Shown: positions 42,850-56,270, counted from the stretch's first letter. The stretch: DNA of 64,000 nucleotides from Cylicocyclus nassatus (GCA_958299035.1 CATQJL010000223.1:3404359-3468358), one strand, 5' to 3'. The notes: generated from the letters alone by a model not told the origin. A program made the numbers and translations.

Positions 42850-44664
42850 GGCGTCAATTATTTGACCGACTTTCAGCAGGTCACACTTTCTGCTTGGCTT
42901 TACCTTCGCAATGCGTCCATTGGGTTCTTCCAATAGAGCTTTCATCATACGGTAGGCAAGTTTGCTGTGAAGGTCTCCACCTTCATCTTGTGCTTCAGTA
43001 GGCTCCCGATATGTTATAGCAGGGCACGCTGAACGGCGATAGCAACCTTATTGCTGCAGAAGAACCATTCGGCTCACCGGACTTAGCCATTTTATTTTCT
43101 CATTAGCTAACAAATGATTCTTACCACCATGCTAGCAAGCTCTATAAATACTATCTTATCCGCATGAAGCGTTTATTTGAGTATGTCGCGATGTATGACA
43201 GGTTGTAGCCCTCTCAAAAGACGTGCTCCAATTGTGCAAGTACGACTGAGGAGAAGGTGAGTCATCTGTGGTTTTCAAGCGGTGCTTATGGGACAAGTGC
43301 AAAACTAGTGTTGGGCTATGAAGAAAATGCGAATACCTAAAGTGGTTGCGCGTAGTGTAATGGAAGATAGCTAGTAGTTTTTGCGTTCTCTCAAGCATAG
43401 CCTAGTTCTGAAGCTCTTGAATATTGTGACAGTCTAGCAGAACGCCTAGTCTAAGCTCTTTCTCCCATTCTTTTACAAAAATCATTGCTACAAGCCCTAT
43501 GCTACAAATTCTGGAGATTAAAAGACCTCGATGCATTGCAACTTTGTAGAAATTACTGTTGTATCAATTTAGTTACTCTCTCCACGTTCGGCACTTCCTA
43601 CCGAAACATGATATCCATATCCATAAAAAGGCCCTCTTCAGCTATGTGTACTTGGCCAAACTCGATGGAAAACTCCACGCCCAATCGAATATGTTACTTC
43701 TCTCGTAACGGACCAGGCAATACCATTCGTCATTTCCCGCTTCAACACTTTCCTTTTATGCATTGAATTCACAAAAACCTACCTTATCATATTTGCTTTG
43801 CGTTAGCAGATAAAACGCGCACAGCTGCAACAATTCGATTCCTTTTCGTTCTGTGATATATGGGCAAAGTGCTACGTTACGGTTTGTTTCCGTGCAATCT
43901 TTGGCTTTCAATCAGGCCGATTTGATAATTCGGCTGGAGTTTTGGCTGCTTACCGATTCTTTGGGTAAAGACAGTCTAACACCACCAGCTTTGCTAGAAA
44001 TTTACTTGAAGTTCCGGATGATGCTTCTGAGAAACATTGTCAATTTCTGTAGAGTTATTTCTCGTCAATCTTTTATCTTTGTACTTGGAACTTTCAAGAA
44101 TGTTCAACTGGATTGCCTTTTTACTTGTGCATTTTTTTCACTGCGAAGACTTCGTGTTAGAAACTTTGCGAAGACATAACTCTCTTCTTAAGAGTTCTGA
44201 CAACAAAGAACGTTCTAGATTGTACCGAAATTGACATTAATGAAAGCAGAGATCAACTACATCCAGGGCACCGGGTCAAGCTGGATATCGTTTTTGGGAC
44301 AAAAAATGAGGGGATATCGTTTTATGGCCGAAAAGACATAAAACTCCCGACGTTTTTTTTATCGACATCTCGTTTTTCAGAGTTTTTTTTACTTCTAAGA
44401 TTTAGGGTCAAAAAGGATTTCTTATGAAATTTTGAAGATCAAATGGGAACTTTGTTTTGAAATCTTCCTGGTGCCAGCTAGAGCCGAGACTTGACTACAC
44501 CATCCAGGTGGGGCTTTGAAAGCCTGCCAGAGTTCTTTTATGTGAAAATGTAGCGTCTATTTTGATCGTCCTTTCAAAATCCCGCTGAATCTAGATTTGT
44601 TTTGATAAGTAGATGAGATCAAAAATCCTCCAAAAACTCATTATAAAACAAAACATTGACACTT
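42850..44664. other. Unassigned stretch
   Basis: A minus-strand frame from about 43040 to the TAA at 42849 encodes LAYRMMKALLEEPNGRIAKV and looks protein-like. It has no clear acceptor, and its stop comes from the MITE edge. Plus-strand frames at 43485-43766 and 43853-44179 lack splice or family support. A degenerate relative of the exons at 44.7-47 kb may be present. Confidence 0.3.
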
Positions 44665-46979
44665 TCAATGGAACGTTGTTGTATTAGAACCAGTCGTGTC
44701 ATCATCGCCTCTCCGTACGTGCTTGTCGATCCGCTTGACGTCCGTTTTTCGCCCTACACTGACCTCAATAAAGGGCGTCATTTTACAGGATCTGCAATGA
44801 ATTAAAACAAATTGCACACAAAAATTGCTCCACATATCTATTTCTTGCTGTCTGGCATGTCTATCCACCTCAGTTATAAGACTAAAACCTATTTTGAGCC
44901 TTTTAGTTTGATTTCGAACGTGGGAGTAATAGCTTCGCTGTTATCAGTGCGATATCACCAGCGATCGCTCTTTCTTTTGCCTACCATACTCAACTAAAAA
45001 TGTTTGTTCCACATTTTCATTTAAACTCTGTGAAGTTTGCTTCATAACTTCTTTTTCAGAGCTGCGAAGGCCTACCGAAAAGTACTCCTTAAATTTGATA
45101 AAAGCGTTAATGTCGACTCGCTTCATCAACTCTAAGCTATTTTCCAATCGAGCCTTCTTCTACGAATAATTCTGTAGCAATTTTGAATCTTTTTCACTCG
45201 TCTATTAGGTTGGTGCATAATTGTTGCACAAAAATATGATAGGTCTTTTTGAAACGTTAAAACTTGCCCAATCAGATTTGATTTTTACAACATAATAGCT
45301 GTGATTTACTACACGTAAGAGATTTGAATAGTATTCGATTCACGTGTTGATTAGAAATTCGAAAATGAACTATTGTTTCTAAGACTGTAAAAAGCCATGA
45401 AACCAGAATCGAAACTAAAGATAAGTAAATTGGATTTAGTTAATTCAGCAAAATCAATCACCAAAATTCAAGTGAACTTTTTTGGAGACGTAAGTTTATA
45501 TCGTTTCATATGCCAATAAGAATTTTGATGCAAGCAATAGCGAAAGGTGATCATTGCTATTTCATATATTGAAAGTTTTGTAGAAGTTGAAGAAGATCAT
45601 GACCTCTTAAAAATTCTTGGATTACGCATCATTCTTATTTTTGAGCTCCTTCGTAACTCATCTATTTACACAGTGATTCAATATGCACCATTCAACTTTC
45701 ATTCGCCTTCCAAACCTGGTTATTCTTTTTGATCGCTAGATAGTGCGCTTTTCTCCAATCCATTTTCTTGTGTACGGTCAACTAAGAGTTATTTTGCTTG
45801 CAGTTGGTAGATAAAATGGAAGGGGGGGGGGGAACGTGGAGGAGAGTATACGGGTCATTACTACAAACCAAGCTCATGTTCATTAACGACGAATGATATT
45901 GTAAGATCTTATGATCTTCTAACCCTGGGTAAATGTGTTTCTACATTTTTTGCTTGAAGTTTCAATACTACTTTCGAAGGTGGACACTTTCTAAGAACTT
46001 TTACAGTTCAAGTAGTCGGCGAAGTGGCGAAAGAGTCGCGTATCCTTGAAATCTCTGTCCCACGAGTTTTTTCTGCACCCTCTCAGCTGACAGACACACC
46101 ATCAACCTTTTACGGCTCACTTCATTCAATCTTTCACTGTCTTGCCAGTGAAAAGTCGTAATCCAAGCTTATTGGTGCACTTCAAAAGTTGCGCACAGAG
46201 TGTGACAGTAAACCAGTTGCTACGAATTCTTTATCGGATTCTTCCGGGTGTTTTTCCATAATAGAAGTAGACGTTCCACAGATGCTCGTTTACTCTCCAC
46301 TATCAATGGATTTACGACTTTTCTTTTTTTCACTTTACTTTTATACCACAGCAATGGCTCATTCTATCGTCACGCAACCAGTTCGTACAGTTGTACGAAA
46401 GGGTTCGAATGAGATGAAGAAGTTAAAGCGATTGCTAGAAGTTGCTATTGCTACATCCTTCTCTTTTAGCCTTACTGCTCTTTCACATAGTTTAACGACT
46501 GTGCAAAACAAGGGAACGCAAATTCGCTTGATCCGATTTGCCGCTTCATAGCTAATAGAATTCTAAAAGCTTTCTCGCTTTTTTAACGTTTTGCTTGTAT
46601 CTTAACTGAAAATGAGTTCATATACCTACAGCAGTACTTCTCAGCAACACCTTCAACTTGTTTTCTACTGTGCACCCAATGCAGAAACCGAAATGCAAAA
46701 AACTTCACTTTATTCATTTTCGGACTGGTCAGACCATAATCTGAATTTTGGAATAACAAAACGCATTCTTTATACATAGCTTTCATGATTTTTTCTTGTG
46801 AGAATCTCGTGCTGAACAGTCCACACTAAAAAAAACGAAATTAATAGTTTGTCTTTTATTTACGATAACCATACCTTTTGATAAGAGATTTCGATCAACA
46901 CAAAATTGGCTCGTTTAAAAAGGACACAACCTTTGTTCTGATAATCTTGAATTATTTTTCGCCACGATTGATATGGTGT
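44665..46979 (-). CDS. Second prominin-like locus, loop exons (partial)
   Basis: Minus-strand exons: 46875-46979 (IIQDYQNKGCVLF...), joined in phase 0 to 46626-46825 (acceptor in an A/T run ending TAG; MKAMYKECVLLFQNSDYG), then 44985-45159 (helical, EKEVMKQTSQSLNENV), then 44665-44881 ending in TGA at 44665. The first two resemble the Cys-containing start of the loop after TM4 in the other copies (TMKSCQEGRTLFNATG). The third resembles the helical exon 19936-20018. The last has a Cys-rich stretch and an acidic RRGDDD tail. The first exon begins right after an in-frame TAA, and the 45.0-kb junction needs a GC donor to keep frame. It is a paralogue fragment, possibly a pseudogene. Confidence 0.4.
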
Positions 46980-47689
46980 TTACTAGAAAGCCAACGAGGT
47001 TTCACCACAAAGTACAATATCTCCTTCTAATGACGAACATAAACAGTGGCTTAGCAGAAAGAATCACTTTTCAATGCTAACGACAGAATCCGGAACGACC
47101 TAGGGCATTGGAAAGTTGTTTACTCCACATTTATCATAGATTTTTTTCTATTTTTACATACTTTTATTTTTTCATGTTTACGATCTTAGATTTCATTCAC
47201 CTTTGTATAAAAACTGTGTATTTATTAAAAATTTGTAAAGTTGGAGCTGACAGTTAGACAAGCTCTCGCGGTCATTAAAGGCATGATTGGCATCCGCATC
47301 TTTATCATAGTCTCTTAAGTCCATCGAACAAGCCTGAGCTCTTAGAAATGACGCAGGAGATTTCTCCCAGCATTTGATCGTTATGTTTAGTGACTGGTTA
47401 TCACAGTTTTATTCCATTGACCTTGAGAACCTCCTTTTTTAGAGTAAAATCTTGAGTGAGTACTTTTGCTTGCTAGATCATGCACCTTCCCTGATATCAT
47501 TGAAAACAGAGCGATACAGCCACGGATCGTAAAACCATGATTTATCATCGGGTTAATCGGATGCTCATAAAACGTGCTTATGCTCCAGAAAGCTTCATTT
47601 TTTGAATAATAACTCGACTTTCATTCATATCAAGGAGCTTTCACAACTGTTTTGAACCTTGCAAAGGAAAACTTTTTGTGTTTAGCAAA

Positions 47690-50600
47690 ATGCATCTGCA
47701 TTTGCGACACACTCGTGGATTGGACGCCAAAGGGAGAATGCATATCACAGCTGATGAAATGGCTGAAATATACCAAAGTTTCCATGCAGCACTCAACGAA
47801 ACTTACTGGGAAACAGCTTCCAACCATAAAAGTAAGTCACCTCTGCAATCTGAGAGTTGAGGATTCTATGAATGCATTTGCAGTTTGTACTGATGTGATG
47901 GAAACATTGAAGACAACACATATTTCGAAGAAGAACGGAAGGTTTCTTCTTCTGTTTACTTCAGCGCTTTCCGAAGCTTATAGTCATGCAAATTACAATG
48001 TTCAAGGATTACTGTACGATGACAGGTACACCATTATGGTCACATTTTTTCAATAAAATTAATTATAATTCACCAACCGGTGGTAGCGGTGACGATTAGT
48101 GGTAACTGGACAATTCTTGGAATTCCATCAAAAATTTAGCTATTACGTAATTTTTCAGACTACAAAACCAAAATTTTTTTCTTAGGTTTTTTGCATAATA
48201 GGTTACTGACCTAAAACATAAAATTCTCTATAAGCTTTGATTTTTTGGTAAATGCTAGTCTAGAAAATTTTTCAAAAAATTTATCTAACTCTTTCCAGGG
48301 ATATTGTGCGAGCCAGTTATTGGTCAGATATCTTATTGTTCTACAAGGCAGTGATGACGAAGGCTGAACGAGTGCGTAAAACTTCTTTTTCCAATAATTC
48401 TTCCATTAACCACTTTCGAGGCTAAAAAACCTGTATCCGCAGCTTTTTCTTTCTTTTGGCGATAATTAATGCTATTAAGGTGAATACACAAAGTAAATGC
48501 TGTCATTTACTGGCTTTACTACTTCACTTTGCCTCATTATATAGCCTCTACAAGGACGTCGCTGAAGAGGTGGGCTTTCATACTAAGAGACTGGATATCT
48601 TCTAAGCTTATAATTTTGAATAATAGGGAAATACGAGTAACATTCGCGTCTTTGGCATCTCCATAAACGATAGTCAATAATAGTAGATCCTAAATTAATT
48701 CATCAATGCACACTTCTTTCGTTCCTTTTCTTTGACCGCGGGTTTTCAAAGAGGAACTTTTTTGGGAAAATATTCACGGTGTAAAAGCTTCCTCCTTGGT
48801 TTGAATATGCTTTCATTTTTGCAGATGTCATTTCAAAAATCTATCCTCAAAGAAAAAAGAGTAGACTTGAAACTTTTTTCATTCCTCCTTGCTTTACATG
48901 CGTGAAAATTAGTCTGAATTTTTCGAAAATATGCGTAATGATTGCGAAGTTTTATCTCACAAAGTCACACGCTCACCAAAATTTTTGAAAAACTCGAGCC
49001 GAGAAATTTGACTAAAACTTTGCTGATTGCTGGGACCATTCTGTGCTATAAAAAAATCTTAGGCGAAAAGATAGGAAAACTTTCGCATTTTGCAGCTAAG
49101 TATTTTCAAAGCTCCGAAGTGTGAGAAATTAGAGAACTTAGAAAGCCAGTTTTCGTTGCGAAAACTCAAAAAGCCACTTTCTCGCCCCATTTGAAATTTT
49201 AATGAGTGGGTGCTTTCTATAATCTATAATCTTGCAACTTTTCTCGCAAAAGAGAAGATTCCAAAAACCCTAGCTTTACTTCACTGCTTATCGGAGCATC
49301 ACCTGTACAATGCGCGTTACGCCAGTACATTGTAAAGTAAGTTGTCCTTTTTCTCCAAAAAAAAAATTGCTTTTGGGTCAGAGAATCCTTTTCGTTGTGG
49401 TTATGATCAAAAAAAGCACGTTTGTACAGCTAGAGTCTGCTGCAATAGTCTTGATGCTTGGATTGAAATTGCTCCAGAAGAAATCAATCGTGATTCAAAA
49501 TTAAAAGAAAAGTTTATTATCATGAATCGTCCTAGAATACATTACTGCATATAATTATGGGTATATGATCGAACAAATTTTAGTGAGATCCCTAAAGTTC
49601 AAATCTTATCTTATTCACTTAATAAGTCATTGCCAATTTATAGTTAGATTTATTTGTTTCTTTGCTTAGAGAAAGAAATAATAACCACAACTGAATTATG
49701 TCACTGTTATCTTTACGCCGTCAAGATTGATAAACACCATGTTTACAAAAACCCTGAAAATACCCCCTGCTATGAATTATGTCATGGGACGCCATTATCT
49801 TGGTTCAAGCACGTCATCGCGTTCATTTGCGTATTGACGACTTAAAGTTCCGGTTTGCTGATAAGCGTTCAGGCACTACCTGCACACAATAGGTAATCAA
49901 GCTGCTCTGTAGTTTAAGGGCTTGGGTAAAAGGAAATTAGAGTATGTGACAATGTTTGAAAACTGATTGAAGAAAGAGAAGCCGGAATGCCCCAGTTAAT
50001 TAGCCGCAAGTGCTTCAACTTCATGCGCATCTTTTCCTCTTTGCTTGCTTACACCCTTCTGCAGAAAATGGAACTTTTCAAAAGAGGGGTAGAGCAAAAA
50101 ATGCAAAAGTCAATCTTACTGCAATGCTAGGATTGTTATTTCTAGCAATTAATGAAATTGTGCGTGGGTTATCTCCCTAATTATTGATTATCACGGAATT
50201 CTAATCAGAAAATTTTGGAAGCTTTTTGTGTTAAATTCTTGCATGACACGTCTCACTCAAACAAAGAACTGTATTCCCTGAATCACGTGAAAGCCGTATT
50301 ATTTTTGATTTACCGATGAAATTCTTTTCCGAACTGATAAGACATAGGCTTTATTTATTACTGATTCGTTTATTTATTTGATACATTTGAATGTTTGATA
50401 ACAACCTAGAAAACTAGCCGGATAGTAGAAATAAGAGCTAAAGGAAGGTTAGGGTTAAAAGAATTAGACAGTTATGCTAGATAAATACTGAGTATAGCGA
50501 CGATCCTGCCATAACCAAAGCTAAAAGTGAATAGTATTCAAAAAGTTTACCGCGCAATATCGAAACTTCGGATTGATTATAACCAGAAAATTCATCTCTA

Positions 50601-51778
50601 GCTTCTGACTATCACCTGTGCAATTTCAGGAATTTATTGTGTTGCTCTACAAACGTGCAGAAAATTACGTGCTGAACGACCATCACCGCCATACCGAATC
50701 TGAAGAAGAACAAATTCGAGAATATCGAGAGGCTATTGAGACGATCTACCACTTGAGGGGTGAACGAAGACACTCCAAATCACAGGTTGTCGAGCAGCAA
50801 GTTGCAGGTTGTTTCACTAGGTTTAAATGATTATACTCTTTTATAACCTCATTTTTAGTAGAGGAAGCCCCAACACTTGTTCTGGACGAATCCGATGTAG
50901 TTGGCATTGCTCCAGCAGTAGAAGCTTCAAAACAGGAAACGGTCCCATCGAGAGATGAGCTCTACGCAATCTATGAAAAAGCTCTGGCTCGACATAAAAA
51001 TATAGTAATGAAGAGGCAGCAGACTCTTCAACAAGAAGACGATTTAACACAAGAATCCATTGCTACCGCTACGGAAAATTCTGAAGAGGATGAGTTGGAA
51101 GGAGATGTGATCCTGCGAGAGAATTGTTCCGCAGCAGCTCAGCCGCAACCCTCTCTGATCACCTCTGAAGCTGAGCTCAAACATGTCATTGAAAATTTGA
51201 ACCCAGTCCAGTTGTCATCAAAAGCTGATGTTGAAGAGGAGGAAGTTGAAGCTACCAATATAAAAAGCGAACCCAAACTGCGGCCGACTATGATCTCTGC
51301 TTCCAAACACTGTGCGGAGCGGAGAAATACCTTAGCCACTTTACCTACATTGCGGGAAACTCGAAAAGACGGCATAGTCCTTGATAAATTTGACTTCATC
51401 GGAGAATTTGAGAAGAGATGCGGAAGAAGAAAATTTACACATGGGCAAAAAATGGATTTACCTGTTATTGGTAAACCTCACAAAGCCGACACAATACAAA
51501 GTTATCGCAGAAAGGGCCTGTTCGATGATGTTGATTATCGCAGACCTTCTAATCTACCCGGCTGCGACTCTCAAGAAGACGAAGGCTTAAGAAGAACACA
51601 CAGTATATACACTTGCCAGGAGGAAGAAGAATTAGCTGACGCTGTGATTAAGGAGGATTTACAGAATAACAACGATTCACTCGATTCTTATTTGACTGAA
51701 AAGATTATAAGAGCGGTTTTAGCTGAAAAACCTGTAAGTCCAATCTCTCCTAACAGAAGGATGTCGATGATCAGCTGA
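47690..51778 (+). CDS. Uncharacterised 484-residue protein, five exons
   Basis: Exons 47690-47831, 47884-48025, 48299-48371, 50630-50807 and 50859-51778 join without a phase break into 485 codons including TGA. The ATG lies four bases after a TTTTTGTGTTTAG acceptor, as at nematode spliced-leader sites. The N-terminal half is helical with repeated aromatic-leucine-KA.R motifs (DILLFYKAVMTKAER, EFIVLLYKRAENY). The C-terminal 300 residues are acidic and Ser-rich with no signal peptide or membrane span, ending near VSPISPNRRMSM. I do not recognise the family. A cytoplasmic or nuclear scaffold is only a guess. Confidence 0.7.
49251..49845 (+). CDS. Small Cys-rich protein inside an intron
   Basis: Within the 2.26-kb intron of the five-exon gene, same strand. 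An exon ending at 49336 (donor GTAAGT) joins in frame to 49382-49554 (FRCGYDQKKHVCTARVCCNS, TAA at 49552). A further exon 49670-49845 after TTTGCTTAG encodes LCHCYLYAV...PCYELCH and a hydrophobic C-terminus before TAA. The link between the last two does not keep phase with a GT donor, so they may be alternative ends or separate pieces. The Cys pattern suggests a secreted, disulfide-bonded product. The start codon was not found. Confidence 0.4.
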
Positions 51779-52116
51779 TTAGGGCTTTGATCTGTTCAGA
51801 TACATAAAGCGAAAGTCGAAAAGTTCGTAATCCCTGTGATTCATTTCCTAGAAAGATTGTTATATATTTGTGGCATCTTTGTGATTTGCTTGTTTGTTCC
51901 ATGGTTTATTGAGTCACTCGGGATCTTATGTTATTATGCAATGAATCTGTTACTAAGGAAGGACTAATCTTTAGATTTCTACCGAAATCAAATCTTTTAC
52001 TTCAATCTCTGATTGAGGGTGTCTATTTGTATAAAGCTGTGAACAATTTTGGTTTTGTTACACAACGACATTTCATTATATCATTGATAGGACATAAAGA
52101 ATGCACAATTACGATT

Positions 52117-52345
52117 CTACTTTGGATTGACATTTGAACAGACAATCGTTGTAGTAGGGCCAACTCGGAAGAGAGGAAGTTCTAATAGCTTGCTGAGGAA
52201 AAAACCTTTTCGCCTCGTCTCATCGTTTCTGTTTTGCTCGACTTCTCTATGTGCAGCAGATTGTCGAAGATGTTGCTGCCAGGACTGCACGAAGCTCAAC
52301 ATCAGCGACAAAGATTGAGAGATTTCATTGATCTGCTTTGGTGAT
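52117..52345 (-). CDS. Possible terminal exon, convergent gene
   Basis: A minus-strand frame follows acceptor TTTGATTAG and runs 76 codons to TAG at 52117-52119. It encodes a Gln/Ser-rich helix (QSWQQHLRQSAAHREVEQNR), then a basic and hydrophobic end. It would converge with the plus-strand gene ending at 51778. No upstream exon was identified, and the next 500 bp upstream hold a MITE. Confidence 0.3.
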
Positions 52346-52467
52346 CTAATCAAATGCACAAATCATGCTGATTATCTGGAGGGCAGAGAGAAGCAAGCGG
52401 GTTATGCGTCTTTTCTTCTGCTTCTGTCAACCCAAAATGAAGCGAAATCGACTGACCTCAAGGTTAA

Positions 52468-52831
52468 GGCACCGTCCACCCAAAATGGGGTTGATGAGAT
52501 TTTGATGCCTACAGTGGTGGGCCCCCAACTGTATGCTTGTCCAACTCGCTCTGGTAATAGATGCTTCTGAAGCGAGAAAATTGCCTCGGAAAGTGCTCGG
52601 ATGACAGTTTTGCCACGATGGCTCCTTCCCTTTGAGTGAGCATGACGTTCGTCCCGTCCATTCTTGCGCACCCGACCAATCACCGTTCCGGAGAACTCGC
52701 CCTGCAGGTTCTGGAAACGAGGTTTTTTCGAGGTTTTCGCGGACTTCCGACTTGATGTACGGAATCAGTGGTATGAGAAGGCCCTAGGGCGATAAAAACA
52801 TGGAGGTCGAAAATTTGGGTGGACGGTGCCT
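52468..52831. mobile_element. TTAA MITE, ACCGTCCACCC subfamily, copy 2
   Basis: The ends GGCACCGTCCACCCAAAATG and its complement are inverted. The left flank is TTAA and the right flank TTGA, one change from TTAA. It shares ends and the GTTGATGAGATTT block with the 20446-21308 element but is shorter. Confidence 0.75.
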
Positions 52832-52949
52832 TTGAAGCCCTTAACCATGAATTTCAGAAGAGGGGGCGTGGCGCCCCTGAGCCTCGATAAAATTTTTTGC
52901 AAGGCTGAATTTAATTTTCAAATCATTATTAAAAAGTATAAACAGTGGT

Positions 52950-53090
52950 CGTAATCATCATTGATACTTGAGGTAAATCCTACTTCTAGGTAATTTATCA
53001 CTTATTATCAGTGATGAAACTACATGACAATGAGTGATAAAACTACCTGGAAGTAGGATTTACCTCAAGGTATCAATGATGAATACGGCC
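52950..53090. repeat. Foldback around an AGTGATAAA centre
   Basis: ATCATTGATACTTGAGGTAA... returns inverted as TTACCTCAAGGTATCAATGAT, with arms of about 50 bp. The loop is about 30 bp. No coding content. Confidence 0.7.
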
Positions 53091-55436
53091 TCAGGTCACT
53101 CGCACATTTTTGTGACTCATGTAAGGTAAAGTGATTTCTTATGCACCCTAGTCCTAGCGATACTATGCAAACACATACACTTATTAGTATCTCAAATTTC
53201 CTCTGGCCTCCTTTCGTCTCGTCTAGTCATTTTACAAAAATTATGATAAACTTTTTTGGTGTTTTGTTGTCAACCCTTGGTGTATTCAGTTTTACTGTAC
53301 TTTGAACATACTTCAATTCAATTTCTAAACGAAATGGTGGACTAAAGATGTTCGTAAAATCAAACCCCAGTTGGACATGTATTTTGTTCTAAACTGAATT
53401 TTTTACTGCAACAGCTCGGCTAGGATGATAATATCAAAAATAAAAATATAATATAATAAAAATAAAAATAAAATAAATCAATCAAACGAAAAGACGAAAA
53501 GAGACCAAAGGAAATTTTAGATAATAACAACCTCAACGATGTGTTTGTTATCTAAGCATTATCTCAAGGACTGAAGGGAGAAATCACTACATGTTTGTCA
53601 AAGTCTCAAAGTGAACTCAACCTTGCTCTATGCTAAGGTTAACACGTTTCGGACCGCGAAATCGCGCGCGGCGAAAAAGAGGGTACTTTCAGCCGTTAGC
53701 CAACAAAAGGGCCTTAATTCGTAGACTGTGTGCTACATCTGTAATCAGCATTTCAGATAAGATCTATACCCAGAGTTCTGAGTGAATTCTAAGTGTTTAA
53801 ATTTTGTCCCTGAGAAGGACTTCTGTGCTTTACTAAAAGATAGGAACAAGAACTCAGTTTCTAATTGTGTCCAAAAGTATCTATGTTGTACACAGTACAC
53901 ATCATTACTGAAACCACGGTTTTTCACTTTGAGATACAAGCAAAGAAAAGTTGCGACATCGCACGCGTCCACGTGGCCGCACTTCGTTGCAACTGTTGTT
54001 CGATTTGTCCTCATATCTTCTAAACAAATACCGTCGGCACAGCTCTACAGAGTCATTTGAAAAGGAGGAGCTTACGCTGATTTGATAACCTTGAACAAAA
54101 AGAAAATCTCCTGCAAACATTGAAAGGATCCTTGAAAGGCGCGTGCTGCGCCATGTGTAGCACCGGTCCGAGACGTGTTAAACTTATCTTGAACGTTCAA
54201 GAACATGGGCTGATAGCTTTTCGGTGACCCTGCCCTCGAGAGTTCGTTGATAAATACAGCCAACGAATCCTAAAGTTAAACCCTAATCTTGAGGCTAAAG
54301 TTGCCGTCGGTTCGTTGATAAATACGGCACAGAATTCTATCCTCCTTGCTTTGAGGAGTGCTTGTAACGCAAGCCGAGCATACAATAAGTGCCATGTGTT
54401 TTCCATTACCGGATTGTAGATTTTGTGCTACTTAAGCATCTACCCATTTATTCACTTCTTAGCATGGCTTCGGGTGGGTTGCATCAATTATCCGCTACCT
54501 GCTTTAACTGAGAAGAAAGTGCTTTCGTCGACTGACTTTTTGGCTACCTATCCTGTGTCTTGCGGCTGTCTGTTCTTAATGTCCTTCGACAGCTAGGAAT
54601 CCGCTCCAGCATTTTAATAATGGTTTCATACTCGCCAAGCGCATTCGCTTTTATCAATCCGGTACTGCGATGGAATTCACTGCTATCGTTGCAGCAGCTG
54701 CAACTAGGCAAGAGACTCGATAAAAATATCATCAAGACAGCACTTCATCCTCTCTGAGTATTTTAAAACTAATTTATCGTTCCCCAAAGTAAGTGGGTTT
54801 GGTAGGCTCATGGAGTAAATTGAACGCTGCTACAGGTAGCACCTTGAACGGACACTACAAGTCCTTCGGACAACCAAGACCTTATAATAACGGGCTAAGG
54901 GTTGTTTACGTGATTTTGCGACTGAATAAAGTCTTTTGTGTTTCAACGGATAGAAGTCAAACTCTGCACACTTAAGCTTTAGACATCAATGGAAAACAAA
55001 GGCTACTTTTTGCGTCGTTTCTAGGTCTTCCTATTCGAATTATTGATTTACTAGTTGGCTTTCCCGGTTCAGACCGGGCCACTGTTCCCTTGCACTGCGA
55101 GCCCACCCCCCCCCTTTTATATGTTATGGATAACTTACCCTGGAACATCTGCTTCGAAACCGCATCCTGATCCTAAGCTGAAAATGAGATTCACCGCCCT
55201 CCTTTACATGAATATGGCAAAATGCTTGATTAAACATGATAACCCTTCAATTCCTTTGAAAAACTAAACAAATCAATAAATCGATAGAAGGACCCGGTGA
55301 AACGCCGCAAAAAGTAGCCTAAAACCGTCTCCGGGGTCGAAAACATCTGTTTGCAAACTTCCAGCCCAATCGGTTGAGCGACGCGCATTTCTATGACTCA
55401 CACCCTCCAAACGGACAATTTTTGAGTTTTATATAT
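53091..55436. other. Gene-free stretch
   Basis: It holds an A/T simple-sequence patch (53438-53475), a repeated GTTCGTTGATAAATACRGC (54240-54260 and 54310-54330), and a Helitron 5' scrap near 54885-54930. Open frames at 53745-54120 occur on both strands and none has splice support. Confidence 0.45.
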
Positions 55437-56270
55437 ACTAGCGACCCTACGGGTCGCTAGTAAGTGGGTTGGGGCAGATACATTGAGAACTGTCTGCGTC
55501 CAACTAAAAATAGCAAGAGAATGAATTCCCATTATTTCAACGATCTTTTTTCGCAATGCAAACAGTAATAGAAGCAAGATCAGGCTCAAGCAAACTTTTT
55601 ACAGCGACTAACTACCAAATCATATACGCTGTTCTTCTTGCAAAGACCCAACCCCAGCTCCCAAAAATGGAAATAGCTAAGCAGTCATCTATACAGAAAG
55701 CTGATTCAACCAGAAATTCAGATTGACTTTCAGGAATGTGCGACGGCCGCAAACACACCGAGCTTCGCGATCATGCACAGTCCTACACTCTCCTTATAAT
55801 ATCTCGCGAAGTCATTTCTTAAAGCGGGATCAAGTCCGCTCAAAGCTTTCTTTTGGACAATCTTAGCAAACATGTCTTGCCTCATAGACCGAGACCACGA
55901 GATCAAGTCCCCTTTCCTTTTTGTTAAAGGGGGCAGAAGTATGATTTCTGCGAAGTAAAAGCGGCTAAAATAGGTTTCAAGCAATATTTTTGGTAAGTTA
56001 GCATTGATCTTGCCGCGTAAGCCCTCGGGACCTTCCTTCCCTCAAGTCCAAGTTTGCTTTGCTTCTTTATCCTAAGAGGCAGAGGTATGATTTCTGCGAA
56101 GTAAAACCGGCCAAATCGGATATCAAGCGAGCTTTTGTACAGTTTAGCATTGAAATTGAGAAGTTCTTAGCAGAAATGCACTGCCGCATGAAGCCCTTAG
56201 GCCTTCCTTCCCTCGAGATCAAGCTCTCGCTTTGCTTCTTTGTTATAGGAGGCAGAGGTATAGTCGTCCT
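55437..56270. repeat. GCGACCCTACGGGTCGC repeat plus two array units
   Basis: It starts with the palindrome CTAGCGACCCTACGGGTCGCTAG, followed by about 380 bp (TTGGGGCAGATACATTGA; GTGCGACGGCCG) that recur at 61991-62485. Two units of the 60.6-63-kb array follow (TTCTGCGAAGTAAAA ... TTTAGCATTGA). The two regions are diverged copies in the same orientation. Confidence 0.65.

Noticed and set aside
46189..46551. 120-codon + frame with a hydrophobic stretch
   Set aside because: No start, splice site or family resemblance; it lies opposite the minus-strand prominin-like locus.
49310..49504. Hydrophobic frame starting at ATG 49310
   Set aside because: It overlaps the Cys-rich frame, which is supported by in-phase splicing and a CC/C pattern.
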